A DNA stretch of 33,872 bases from the NCBI GenBank assembly GCA_902478055.1, contig CABSJL010000015.1, positions 1-33,872 of the forward strand, read 5' to 3'. Source of the stretch: an uncultured Veillonella sp. (GTDB lineage: Bacteria > Bacillota > Negativicutes > Veillonellales > Veillonellaceae). Positions 24,454 through 32,771 of this stretch are shown here, one piece after another. Position 1 is the first letter of the stretch, and every line of letters starts with the position of its first letter. The position numbers and the translations under genes are program-made. The notes below the pieces were generated by a model. That model was given only the letters and a program-made list of their open reading frames with translations, ran no database searches and was not told the DNA's origin.

Positions 24454-25953
24454 TTGATTTTAGATAAGATTGTAGAGGCTACCAAAGTTCGCGTAGCCCA
24501 AGAAAAAGAGGTGGAAACGCCTGAGGCTGTGAAAGCAGCGGCCTTAGCGTTACCATCTAATACTGGATTTCCTTTTGAGGTGGCCCTTCGCCAGCAAGAC
24601 TTTAACTTCATTTGTGAAGTGAAGAAGGCATCTCCTTCAAAAGGGATTATCGCTGAGCACTTTCCGTATTTAGACATCGCCAAAGAATATGAAGTGGCTG
24701 GTGCTGCGGCTATCTCTGTTTTGACGGAGCCAGACTTCTTTAAAGGTGATAAGAAATACTTACAAGAAATTGCTAGCACCGTAAAAATTCCTGTACTTCG
24801 CAAGGATTTCATCATCGATGAATACCAAATCTACCAAGCAAAGGTGTGGGGCGCTAGTGCCATCCTCTTAATCTGTGCATGCCTCGATGTGCCAACATTG
24901 ACCAAGTTCCGTGAGTTAGCGGACTCTCTTGGCTTGTCCTCCTTAGTAGAGGCTCACGATGAGCATGAGGTACAAATGGCTATCGATTGCGGGGCCCGCA
25001 TTATTGGCGTTAATAACCGTAATTTGAAAGACTTTACTGTAGACGTACAAAATAGCGTACGCTTGCGTAATCTCGTTCAAGATGATGTGATCTTTGTATC
25101 TGAAAGCGGTCTAGAAACGCCAGAGGATATCCAAGTGTTGCGGGATAACAATATCGGTGTAGCCTTGATGGGTGAAACCTTCATGCGTTCTCCTAACAAG
25201 GTTGAAAAGTTGGCCTATCTCTATGGTCCTATTTACTACACACCAAAGGTTAAGATGTGTGGTATCTCCAAAGTAGAAACGATTCCGGTTATTGTAGATG
25301 CAAAGCCTGACTACATGGGCCTTGTATTTGCACCGAGCAAACGGCAAGTGACGGTAGACCAAGCTAAAACATTAGTGGAAGAACTTCATAAACAATACGC
25401 AAAAACATATGGTGCAGTTGAAGTGCCAATGAATGCTGAAACAGCACAAGATAGTAAGGAATTTGTCCAAGAAAATCCTAATTTTGAGAATATTAAAACG
25501 GTAGGCGTTTTTGTAAATGAAACAGTAGATAACCTTGTTGCAATCGCTAAAGAAGTCAATCTTGATGCGGTGCAATTGCATGGCGATGAAGATGAAGCTC
25601 TCATCCAAGCTTTCAAAGAGAGAACAGATGTAGAGGTTTGGAAGGCCGTTCAAATCCGGAGCGTTGCAGATGCAGAAGCGTGGATCGATAGTAGTGCTGA
25701 TATGCTACTATTTGATGCGTACCACAAGGACGAGCGCGGTGGTACGGGTGAAGTGTTCGACTGGTCCTGTTTAGATGAGTTTGAACGTCCATTTATGCTC
25801 GCAGGTGGTATCGACAGTACAAACGTGGCGCGTGCTATTCGCACAGTTCGTCCTTACGGCATAGATATTAGTAGCGGCATTGAAACAAATGGCGTGAAAG
25901 ACGATAAGAAGATTAAAGCTTTCACCAACATTGTGAGAACCATAGCTCACTAA
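24454..25953 (+). CDS. trpCF: Bifunctional indole-3-glycerol-phosphate synthase / PRA isomerase (TrpC-TrpF fusion)
   Basis: A 499-residue fusion. Residues 1 to about 262 are TrpC, with CEVKKASPSKG, LRKDFIIDEYQ, GVNNRNLKDF and VSESGLETPED. From about 265 the TrpF isomerase begins with KMCGIS (C269 is the catalytic Cys position), then AVQLHGDE, LFDAYHKDERGGTG (catalytic Asp) and LAGGID. Within TrpF, about 35 residues (about 313-346) rich in Glu, Asn and Gln are inserted between the first helix and the KTVGVF strand; this looks like a surface loop. Start is TTG at 24454 with AGAGG upstream, three bases after trpD, so translation is coupled. The fusion order C-F is the one known from enteric bacteria. 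Confidence 0.94.
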   Translation: MILDKIVEATKVRVAQEKEVETPEAVKAAALALPSNTGFPFEVALRQQDFNFICEVKKASPSKGIIAEHFPYLDIAKEYEVAGAAAISVLTEPDFFKGDKKYLQEIASTVKIPVLRKDFIIDEYQIYQAKVWGASAILLICACLDVPTLTKFRELADSLGLSSLVEAHDEHEVQMAIDCGARIIGVNNRNLKDFTVDVQNSVRLRNLVQDDVIFVSESGLETPEDIQVLRDNNIGVALMGETFMRSPNKVEKLAYLYGPIYYTPKVKMCGISKVETIPVIVDAKPDYMGLVFAPSKRQVTVDQAKTLVEELHKQYAKTYGAVEVPMNAETAQDSKEFVQENPNFENIKTVGVFVNETVDNLVAIAKEVNLDAVQLHGDEDEALIQAFKERTDVEVWKAVQIRSVADAEAWIDSSADMLLFDAYHKDERGGTGEVFDWSCLDEFERPFMLAGGIDSTNVARAIRTVRPYGIDISSGIETNGVKDDKKIKAFTNIVRTIAH

Positions 25954-26125
25954 ATGTTGAGAGAATAAGGCCTATTATAGGCGAGTAATCATAGAAAATA
26001 CATAAATCTAAGATATAATAATATTTTAGACACATCCGATGGAATTCATCGATTGTTGAGATAGATGCCAATAGTAACGCTATACAGGCGTGCTAGTAGG
26101 AATGGCATATGGAAAGGTAAGTTAT
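25954..26125 (+). other. 172-base gap between trpCF and trpB
   Basis: The gap contains a GCCTA-TTA-TAGGC hairpin (25970-25982), a TATAAT box (26014-26019) with no good -35, the palindrome CGATGGAATTCATCG (26037-26051), and a small hairpin GCC-ATAG/CTAT-GGC (26067-26089). It may hold an internal promoter for trpBA; evidence is weak. Confidence 0.35.
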
Positions 26126-27319
26126 ATGAGTGAACAAAGACATGGTTATTTTGGCTCCTTCGGTGGCCAATTTATGCCAGAAACATTGATGAATGCAGTC
26201 ATCGAATTGGAAGAGGCATACAACAAGTACAAAGATGATCCTGATTTCGTGCGCGAACTTGAGGATTTACACAAAAAATATACAGGTCGTCCATCCCTTT
26301 TATACTATGCAGATCGCATGACAAAAGACCTTGGTGGCGCTAAAATTTATTTGAAACGTGAAGATTTGAACCATACTGGTTCCCATAAATTGAACAATGT
26401 AATCGGCCAAATGTTATTAGCAAAACGGATGGGTAAAACTCGCGTTATTGCTGAAACTGGCGCAGGTCAACACGGTGTGGCAACGGCTACTATCGCTGCG
26501 TTGATGGGCATGGAATGTGAAGTATACATGGGTGCTGAAGACTGTGAACGTCAAGCGCTTAACGTATATCGCATGGAATTATTGGGCGCTAAAGTGCATC
26601 CTGTAACAACTGGTACTAGCACATTAAAAGATGCTGTTTCTGAAGCATTGCGCGAATGGACAAACCGCATGTCCGATACGCACTATGTGTTGGGCTCTGT
26701 TATGGGCGCTCATCCATTCCCTATGATCGTTCGCGATTTCCAATCCATCATCAGCCGTGAAGCGCGTGAGCAAATCCTTGAAGCAGAAGGTAAATTGCCA
26801 ACAGCTGTTATGGCTTGTGTAGGCGGTGGCTCCAATGCGATGGGTATGTTCTATCACTTTATCCCTGATGAAGGCGTTCGCCTCATCGGTTGTGAAGCGG
26901 CAGGTCGCGGTATTGATACAGAGGAACATGCAGCGACAATCGCAAAAGGTTCTGTTGGTATCTTCCATGGTATGAAATCTTACTTCTGCCAAGACGAAGA
27001 TGGTCAAATTGCTCCAGTATATTCTATCTCCGCAGGCCTTGATTACCCTGGTATCGGTCCTGAACATGCGTACTTGCATGATAGTGGTCGTGCTGAATAC
27101 GTACCTGTAACGGATGATGAAGCAGTAGATGCTTTCGAATATTTGTCTCGTTTAGAGGGCATTATTCCAGCTATTGAAAGTGCTCATGCAGTGGCACATG
27201 CGCGTAAAATTGCGCCTACTATGAGCAAGGACGATATCATTATTATTTGTTTATCTGGTCGTGGCGACAAAGACGTAGCGGCTATGGCGAAATACAGAGG
27301 GGTGGATCTTCATGAGTAA
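26126..27319 (+). CDS. trpB: Tryptophan synthase beta chain
   Basis: Condenses indole with serine using PLP. The start at ATG 26126 (AAAGG eight bases upstream) gives 397 residues, the standard TrpB1 length, beginning with the RHGYFGSFGGQFMPETL region typical of the family. In-frame upstream starts at 26090 and 26102 are less likely. PLP lysine is K88 in HTGSHKLNN. The phosphate-binding GGGSNAMGMF and the GLDYPGIGPEHAYL block are intact. It overlaps trpA by eight bases, so the two subunits are made together. It is the classical TrpB1 form, not TrpB2. Confidence 0.97.
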   Translation: MSEQRHGYFGSFGGQFMPETLMNAVIELEEAYNKYKDDPDFVRELEDLHKKYTGRPSLLYYADRMTKDLGGAKIYLKREDLNHTGSHKLNNVIGQMLLAKRMGKTRVIAETGAGQHGVATATIAALMGMECEVYMGAEDCERQALNVYRMELLGAKVHPVTTGTSTLKDAVSEALREWTNRMSDTHYVLGSVMGAHPFPMIVRDFQSIISREAREQILEAEGKLPTAVMACVGGGSNAMGMFYHFIPDEGVRLIGCEAAGRGIDTEEHAATIAKGSVGIFHGMKSYFCQDEDGQIAPVYSISAGLDYPGIGPEHAYLHDSGRAEYVPVTDDEAVDAFEYLSRLEGIIPAIESAHAVAHARKIAPTMSKDDIIIICLSGRGDKDVAAMAKYRGVDLHE

Positions 27320-28103
27320 AATTAAAGACGCTTTCACAAAGGGTAAGGCATTCATCCCATTCATCAGTGCTGGTGATCATGGCATCGAGAATACAGAACG
27401 TTATATTCGCGTCATGGTGAAAGCCGGCGCTGACATGGTAGAAATTGGTATTCCATTCTCCGACCCAACAGCGGAAGGCCCAGTAATTCAAGAAGCGAGT
27501 ACACGTGCATTATCTACAGGCGTAAAAATTCACGATATCTTTGATATGGTACGTCGTTTGCGCAGTGGTGATGATGCAGTGACAGTACCACTCGTGTTCA
27601 TGACCTATTTGAACCCAATCTATGTATTCGGTCGTGAAAAATTCTTTACCCTCTGCGAAGAGGTTGGTATCTCTGGTGTTATCGTGCCAGATATGCCCTT
27701 TGAAGAAAAAGAGGAACTCGGGAGTGTAGCCAATAAACATGGCGTTGAAGTGGTATCCTTGATCGCTCCCACATCTGAAAACCGCATCGAAATGATTGCA
27801 AAAGATGCAGAAGGCTTTGTGTACTGCGTATCATCCCTCGGTGTTACAGGCATGCGTAGCGAAATCAAAACGGATATTAAATCCATCGTTGAGACCATTC
27901 GCAAATATACAGATATTCCTGTAGCCGTTGGTTTCGGTATTTCTAAGCCAGAACAAGCGGAAGCGATGGCGCGCGTATCTGACGGTGCTATCGTAGGCTC
28001 TGCTATCGTTAAAATCGTTGCAGAACATGGTGAACATGCAGACCAAGCGTTGTTTGACTACGTACAATCTATGAAACAAGCTGTGCTAAAAGCTGACGCA
28101 TAA
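27312..28103 (+). CDS. trpA: Tryptophan synthase alpha chain
   Basis: Splits indole-3-glycerol phosphate to indole, channelled to TrpB. The 263-residue TIM barrel has the catalytic Glu at E44 in VEIGIPFSDP. The second acidic residue, Asp60 in Escherichia coli (ADGP), is Glu here (E55 in TAEGP). The phosphate-binding loops SLGVTG and GFGISKPEQ are present. The start follows AGGGGTGG and overlaps trpB by eight bases. A strong terminator 40 bases downstream ends the operon. Confidence 0.96.
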   Translation: MSKIKDAFTKGKAFIPFISAGDHGIENTERYIRVMVKAGADMVEIGIPFSDPTAEGPVIQEASTRALSTGVKIHDIFDMVRRLRSGDDAVTVPLVFMTYLNPIYVFGREKFFTLCEEVGISGVIVPDMPFEEKEELGSVANKHGVEVVSLIAPTSENRIEMIAKDAEGFVYCVSSLGVTGMRSEIKTDIKSIVETIRKYTDIPVAVGFGISKPEQAEAMARVSDGAIVGSAIVKIVAEHGEHADQALFDYVQSMKQAVLKADA

Positions 28104-28145
28104 TAACAGCTAATACATAATAAAATAGATAATACAATACATACT

Positions 28146-28181
28146 AAAAAGGACGTTATACATGTGTATAACGTCCTTTTT
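28146..28181 (+). terminator. Terminator of the trp operon
   Basis: Nearly perfect stem AAAAAGGACGTTATACA/TGTATAACGTCCTTTTT. It is T-rich on both strands and could also serve the minus-strand gene at 28242. Confidence 0.9.
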
Positions 28182-28241
28182 AGGTTAGTTAGTTTAGTTA
28201 TGTGTTATATGACTGGATAACCAGTTATGAAAGGGGAATGA

Positions 28242-28532
28242 TTAGCCGTTTGTAGATTCGGAACGTTGATGTTGTTCACTGCGTTTAGCAGTGGCATTTT
28301 TATCATGTTTTTCACGTTCAGAAATTTTGTGTTTTCTATGTTTCTTTTGATCTGGTTTGAACCATGGATGAGCACTGCTATCTACTGTACCATCATCGTT
28401 TTTTTCCATGCGATGGTTTTCACCGATTTTGAAGTGGTAATCTTTAGCTTGCGCCACATTAGCACCAATGCCTACTGTTAAGAATGCTGCCAAGCTGGCC
28501 ATAGCTACTACTTTAGTCAATTTAGCGTTCAT
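28242..28532 (-). CDS. Small exported basic protein, unknown
   Basis: This 96-residue protein begins with a signal peptide (about 1-29, hydrophobic core then AQA). The mature part, about 67 residues, is rich in Lys, His, Glu and Arg, with runs such as KKHRKHKISEREKHDK. It has no Cys and looks disordered. GGAGAT lies upstream of the ATG. The composition would suit binding to an anionic partner or metal ions, but this is a guess. I do not recognise a family. It is transcribed against the trp operon and shares the terminator region. Confidence 0.72.
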   Translation of the reverse strand: MNAKLTKVVAMASLAAFLTVGIGANVAQAKDYHFKIGENHRMEKNDDGTVDSSAHPWFKPDQKKHRKHKISEREKHDKNATAKRSEQHQRSESTNG

Positions 28533-28698
28533 AATTATTATCTCCTATACAAACTTAATTGCACGAATTTTAGTTGTAAAAAATATATTATTAGTATAGA
28601 TAAATTTAATGAAGTAAAAATGAAGCGAGAGCCTTGATGAAGCATAGTATAATAGGATTATCTAAGTTTGTATCATATCTAAATATAGTAGGAGTTTT

Positions 28699-29622
28699 AT
28701 GAAACAGAGAGTATTTGAAATCCTCTATCGCGAGCTAGTAGAAAACTATGCAAATGGTAAAGGACGAACAACGACAGCCGATTTTTGGCTTACCATAAGC
28801 GCTATGACCTTTGTATACGGTCTAGTTACATTCATAACAGGTCTTGCTACCTTCATTCCTTATGGATTTCTATATGCTATATCCTTAGGAGGCGGCGTAT
28901 TGACTGCATTGACGGTATTATTAACATTGCCGACTATTATGATGGTAGCGAGACGGTTGCGTGATTCTAATAATGATCCAACCTTGATGATTCTCATCTT
29001 TGTTCCTATTTTAGGATGGATTGCGTTGCTTTATTTATTATGTAAAAGATCGGCTCTAACACAAGAAACAAGCATACCTAATGAACAGATATCTGTAGAG
29101 CTAGGTATAAATGAAAAGAGATCTGTTTCGGGGGCCTTCATCGTGGCTATTCTTATTTTGGGCTGGATTGCAAACAGTGTAGGTACATCTATGATGGGCC
29201 ATAACTATATGGTAGAAGAAACTGCCTTTGGTAACTTGGGGCAGGGGGCTTTCACCAAAAAAGCAAACCGTTTATTACATAGTGATTCTGCTACAACAGA
29301 AGGCTATCTAGTGGTGAAAGAGTATTACCAAGAACTGGCTAATGGCGATTATCATAGTGCGTATCGCAATTTGAGCGGTCGTGAAATGGAACGATATGGT
29401 ACCTTTGATCTCTGGCAGCAAGCTAAGACAAAAGAATCGCGTGCTGAAGTTCAGTCTATACACTTAGACTATGTCACTCAAGATGTTGATGATGATGCTG
29501 TTGTGGACTATATCGGATATAGGGTGGACTTTGTAGATAAGAGACCATCTATGTTAGTTCGTTTATACAGTACTGGCAATGGTTGGAAAATCATTGGTTT
29601 TGAAGAGTTTGAGGAGGACTAG
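28699..29622 (+). CDS. DUF805 membrane protein with extra C-terminal soluble domain
   Basis: Residues 1 to about 125 form a DUF805 domain: NYANGKGRTTTADFW before the first helix, and the ARRLRDSNNDP motif in place of the usual RRLHDxxxSGW. An additional helix follows at about 147-167. The remaining 140 residues are soluble, with VKEYYQELANGDYHSAYRNL and a mixed beta C-terminus ending in GNGWKIIGFEEF, a pattern like NTF2/DUF4878-type domains. Its orientation is probably outside the cytoplasm. It has GGAG before the ATG and is followed three bases later by another DUF805 gene. Role unknown. Confidence 0.78.
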   Translation: MKQRVFEILYRELVENYANGKGRTTTADFWLTISAMTFVYGLVTFITGLATFIPYGFLYAISLGGGVLTALTVLLTLPTIMMVARRLRDSNNDPTLMILIFVPILGWIALLYLLCKRSALTQETSIPNEQISVELGINEKRSVSGAFIVAILILGWIANSVGTSMMGHNYMVEETAFGNLGQGAFTKKANRLLHSDSATTEGYLVVKEYYQELANGDYHSAYRNLSGREMERYGTFDLWQQAKTKESRAEVQSIHLDYVTQDVDDDAVVDYIGYRVDFVDKRPSMLVRLYSTGNGWKIIGFEEFEED

Positions 29623-29625
29623 ACT

Positions 29626-30195
29626 ATGGCATCAGTAAATGTATATGATTTGAACTATACCGATGCCTTCGTGCTAGGCATCAAAAACTACGCCAATTTT
29701 AAAGGTCGTGCGAGCCGTAGTGAATACTGGCGATTCATGGCTGGAATGATGATGATTCAAGGTACCTTGGAAGTCGTAGCTATTCTTTGTAAAGGTGTTG
29801 GACTCTATAATTTTGAGTCCATTATTGATACAATCACGTTATTAGTAACGCTATTTTTCGTGCTTCCTAACCTCGCCATCACAACGCGACGCATGCATGA
29901 TATTGGCCGCAGTGGCTGGACTCAGCTGATATCCTTTATTCCTATTATTGGGTTCTTTATATTCTTAACCTACGAATTGAAAAAGGGCGATGAAGGGGAG
30001 AATGGTTACGGTGAAAGAACTGCCTATACTCCTATTACGGCTAGTATAAGCCAATCTACGGGGCTCGAAGAAACGCCGTCCCGAAAACAAGACTGGATTA
30101 TGGGCATTACCATATTTATTCTTCAATCCATCGTATTTGGAGATACCATCGGTGATATATTATGGTATGGTATTAACGCTAATGGCTATATATAG
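29626..30195 (+). CDS. DUF805 membrane protein
   Basis: A 189-residue protein with the canonical DUF805 signature: NFKGRASRSEYWRF before helix 1 and TRRMHDIGRSGW before helix 3, then PIIGFFIFL and the LKKGDEGENGYG tail. A short tail with STGLEETPS leads into a last hydrophobic helix. It follows the preceding DUF805 gene by three bases with GGAGG in the end of that gene. The tail motif ITAS...TGLEETPS recurs in the DUF805 gene at 31144, pointing to recent duplication. Confidence 0.85.
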   Translation: MASVNVYDLNYTDAFVLGIKNYANFKGRASRSEYWRFMAGMMMIQGTLEVVAILCKGVGLYNFESIIDTITLLVTLFFVLPNLAITTRRMHDIGRSGWTQLISFIPIIGFFIFLTYELKKGDEGENGYGERTAYTPITASISQSTGLEETPSRKQDWIMGITIFILQSIVFGDTIGDILWYGINANGYI

Positions 30196-30412
30196 TATTA
30201 ATCTACGTTTAATAGCATAATTATTATTTTATTTTATAAAAGTTTAACAACTCCTTTATAGACAATATAACACTTTGTAGTAAAATGAAATCAAGATGAA
30301 TTCAAAAATATAGATATGATTACTTTAAAACATATCTAAGTTACTATATGTGTTAAAGCAACAGGACTTTATGAGCTTCACTGTTTCCTGCTGTGGATGG
30401 AAGGAGTTTATT

Positions 30413-31048
30413 ATGAGACCTTGTCCATATTGTGGACATGAGGTGTTAAAAAGTGAACGATACTGTCCAAACTGTGGCCGTATCCGCAAAGCACCTATTT
30501 CGTTAGATAAATATAGTCTAGGCATGATTGAAAACTTTAAACAATGCTTTGTTTATAAATACGCTGACTTTGAAGGCCGTGCTAGCCGTAGTGAATATTG
30601 GAATTTCTTTTTGATGTACCAATTGCTATTTGTAGCTATTCTATTTACCTGTGCGTTCTTGAGTTATATTAGTCCGCTCTCTAGTGTGGTTGGCGTTGGC
30701 TTCGGGCTAGTCATTCTTGTACTTATGTCCGTCGTTATGGTCATCCCTAGCGTAGCTGTTGCAGTACGACGCTTGCACGATCAAGGGCGCTCTGGTGGAC
30801 TTGTCTTTGTGGGCCTCGTTCCTGTTATTGGTACAATTATATTGTTAGTGTTAATGGCTCTTCCTGGTGAAAGCCATACAAACCGTTTTGGATTACCAAC
30901 AGGGCACGTTATTCTTACAAAACAAATGGCTCATGAAATTGGTTTAATAGATGCGACACCTACAACAGGTCTTACAGCAGGACTACTATGTGCGATCTTT
31001 GTACTATGGTTCCTAGTGGATCGATTGCTAATGACTAGTGCGATGTAA
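30413..31048 (+). CDS. DUF805 membrane protein with N-terminal zinc ribbon
   Basis: Start at 30413 (AAGGAG just upstream) gives 211 residues; an in-frame ATG at 30350 has no site. The protein opens with a zinc-ribbon CPYCGH...CPNCG (four Cys at about residues 4, 7, 18 and 21). A DUF805 domain follows with FEGRASRSEYWNF and VRRLHDQGRSGG. A final helix ends the protein. Zinc ribbons ahead of membrane domains usually serve in binding partners or metal sensing. This module is absent from the other DUF805 proteins here. A 217-base gap precedes it, with no terminator visible in it; a terminator follows the gene. Confidence 0.83.
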   Translation: MRPCPYCGHEVLKSERYCPNCGRIRKAPISLDKYSLGMIENFKQCFVYKYADFEGRASRSEYWNFFLMYQLLFVAILFTCAFLSYISPLSSVVGVGFGLVILVLMSVVMVIPSVAVAVRRLHDQGRSGGLVFVGLVPVIGTIILLVLMALPGESHTNRFGLPTGHVILTKQMAHEIGLIDATPTTGLTAGLLCAIFVLWFLVDRLLMTSAM

Positions 31049-31063
31049 ACTATATATACAAAT

Positions 31064-31096
31064 AACAGCCTCTTGCATGGTGCAGGAGGCTGTTTT
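31064..31096 (+). terminator. Rho-independent terminator
   Basis: AACAGCCTCTTGCA/TGCAGGAGGCTGTT with a TGG loop and a T-run. Confidence 0.88.
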
Positions 31097-31143
31097 GTTG
31101 TATAATAAATTAATTTCAATTTGTCATTTTATAGGAGAGAATT

Positions 31144-31674
31144 ATGACTGATTTAAACATTAAAAACTTGGCGTATATTGATAACTTCAAGCATTCTGTA
31201 GTTGGTAATTTTGTTAATTTTAGTACTAGAGCTAGTCGCAGTGAATATTGGCGCTTTACAGCAGTTACAGTTGTCATAGGTTTTGTACTTACTCTATTAA
31301 GATTTATTTTTGGACATTCATTCTTGGGATCCTTCTTTAATTTATTATCCTTTGCTTACACTTGTGCTGTATTCTTACCGTCTGTTGGTATTGCAGTTCG
31401 TCGTTTGCATGATATTAATAAATCTGGATGGTTTTTGCTACTTCCATTTGTTCCAATCATCGGTCTTGTATATGTCATTTATTTATTGGCTAAACCTGGT
31501 GATGTAGGCGATAACCAATATGGTTCTCCAACAAGCTATGAAACAATTACAGCTGAAGAATCTGCTCGTACTGGCCTTAAAGAAACACCATCTGAAAGCA
31601 TGGACCAAAAAGCAATGATTGTATGCCTCTGCCTTTGGGTTCTAAATATTTGGATATCTTTTTTAGCACTATAA
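31144..31674 (+). CDS. DUF805 membrane protein
   Basis: A 176-residue protein with STRASRSEYWRF and VRRLHDINKSGW, both DUF805 hallmarks, and the PIIGLVYVIYL helix followed by KPGDVGDNQYG. Its C-terminal tail (ITAEES, TGLKETPS) closely mirrors that of the gene at 29626. The start has AGGAGAG. It is bracketed by two terminators, so it is probably a single-gene unit, with its promoter in the 95 bases upstream; a TATAAT is visible at about 31101 but its -35 is poor. Confidence 0.85.
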   Translation: MTDLNIKNLAYIDNFKHSVVGNFVNFSTRASRSEYWRFTAVTVVIGFVLTLLRFIFGHSFLGSFFNLLSFAYTCAVFLPSVGIAVRRLHDINKSGWFLLLPFVPIIGLVYVIYLLAKPGDVGDNQYGSPTSYETITAEESARTGLKETPSESMDQKAMIVCLCLWVLNIWISFLAL

Positions 31675-31696
31675 TGTAAAGTCTATTTATATGAAT

Positions 31697-31736
31697 ATGC
31701 CACCTTTATTGGAACATAATAAAGGTGGCATTTTTA
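31697..31736 (+). terminator. Rho-independent terminator
   Basis: ATGCCACCTTTATT/AATAAAGGTGGCAT with five T after it. Confidence 0.88.
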
Positions 31737-31841
31737 TGTGTTGATCTATAAATTTAAACTATCTATAAACTCATGGCTATGATATATTGTAAGTTAATTA
31801 TGTGACGCAATAAATTATCTGATGAGAGAGGGATAATAGTA

Positions 31842-32507
31842 ATGAAATTTATAAAGGTAAGTATAGCTAAGTTTTTAGTTTTTGCATTGATAGGTATTAT
31901 GGCAGTGGCAGGTATAGGCTACAAAATGTATACAGATCATCTGAATAAGCAGTATCAGCAGTCACCTGAATACTCTTTAAAGATTATATATGAATCAATT
32001 CAAAATGGTGATCCGGATACATTTTTTAAATACGTAGATGGCGAAGGTATTTTACACCGTATTTATGATCCATATATCGAAAAATTACTTAAAGAATCTG
32101 ATGGACGGAATATATCTCAAACTAATTCAAAAGGAGAAACTAAGATTTTGAATCTTGGAGAAGCATTGCTATTTACAGCAATAGATAATTATTATTTAGA
32201 TGTAAAAGAGGTATTACTTAACCAAGATTTAAGAAGTCATATACCACATAGACCTGATCCTAAAGATCCATTTAAAGATAATTTGCAGACGTTAAAAGAA
32301 GTAGGACGATATGAATTAATTTCCATAGAGGAAGAAAGTAAGAAAGATGGAGTTGTTAATATAGAAATTCGCGCATTGGATACGAAGACTAATGAAACCA
32401 AAGTATTACCTATAGAAATGACTCAAATGGATAATAAAATGTGGCGTATTACTGGCTATGACTATAAGACGTATGACTTACCATATGATGGATTTGATAG
32501 AATTTAA
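31842..32507 (+). CDS. Membrane-anchored protein, DUF2939-like
   Basis: A 221-residue protein with one N-terminal hydrophobic helix (about 9-27) and a soluble remainder, probably facing the periplasm. The segment SPEYSLKIIYESIQNGDPDTFFKYVD (here in parts SPEYSLKIIYESIQ and GDPDTFFKYVD) resembles the start of DUF2939/NTF2-like domains, which place a variable domain outside the membrane. The ending MWRITGYDYKTY is also of that type. Nothing catalytic is visible. Codon use is more AT-rich than in the trp genes. It stands alone between a terminator and a predicted small RNA. Confidence 0.72.
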   Translation: MKFIKVSIAKFLVFALIGIMAVAGIGYKMYTDHLNKQYQQSPEYSLKIIYESIQNGDPDTFFKYVDGEGILHRIYDPYIEKLLKESDGRNISQTNSKGETKILNLGEALLFTAIDNYYLDVKEVLLNQDLRSHIPHRPDPKDPFKDNLQTLKEVGRYELISIEEESKKDGVVNIEIRALDTKTNETKVLPIEMTQMDNKMWRITGYDYKTYDLPYDGFDRI

Positions 32508-32534
32508 TTAGCAGCCATTTCTTAAGTCGCTTGA

Positions 32535-32564
32535 TTGACATCAGTAAAATTTAATTGTTATACT
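32535..32564 (+). promoter_or_regulatory. Promoter of the predicted small RNA
   Basis: Perfect TTGACA (32535-32540), an 18-base spacer and TATACT (32559-32564). Confidence 0.72.
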
Positions 32565-32570
32565 AATCGT

Positions 32571-32674
32571 ATAGAATAACACTAAGGTGGGCCTTGATAG
32601 AGCGAAATGTTCGCCCCACAGTTATTATCCAAAATATAATATTTTATACCCCATACTTTGTATGGGGTTTTCTT
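32571..32674 (+). ncRNA. Predicted short structured RNA or leader, unnamed
   Basis: From the promoter above, a transcript of about 104 bases would fold as three stacked stems. AATAAC/GTTATT (32575, 32621), GTGGG/CCCAC (32587, 32615) and GCGAA/TTCGC (32602, 32610) are joined by one-sided internal loops ACTAAG and CCTTGATAGA. It ends in a strong terminator. It matches no riboswitch or small RNA I recognise. It could be a trans-acting RNA or an attenuator for the lipoprotein gene 97 bases downstream. Confidence 0.5.
32648..32674 (+). terminator. Terminator of the predicted small RNA
   Basis: Perfect ACCCCATAC/GTATGGGGT with a TTT loop, followed by TTTCTT. Confidence 0.82.
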
Positions 32675-32771
32675 ATGTCTTGTTATTTCCTCATCTTGAA
32701 TTGGATGTATTAATTTTATACAATATCTGTAATATTAATTTATGGGAATGTAGAGCATTTAGGAGAGATAG

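Noticed and set aside
24330..24815. 161-residue minus-strand ORF across trpD and trpC
   Set aside because: It is a shadow of strong genes on the plus strand, Ser/Lys-rich by reversal of their codons, with no ribosome site.
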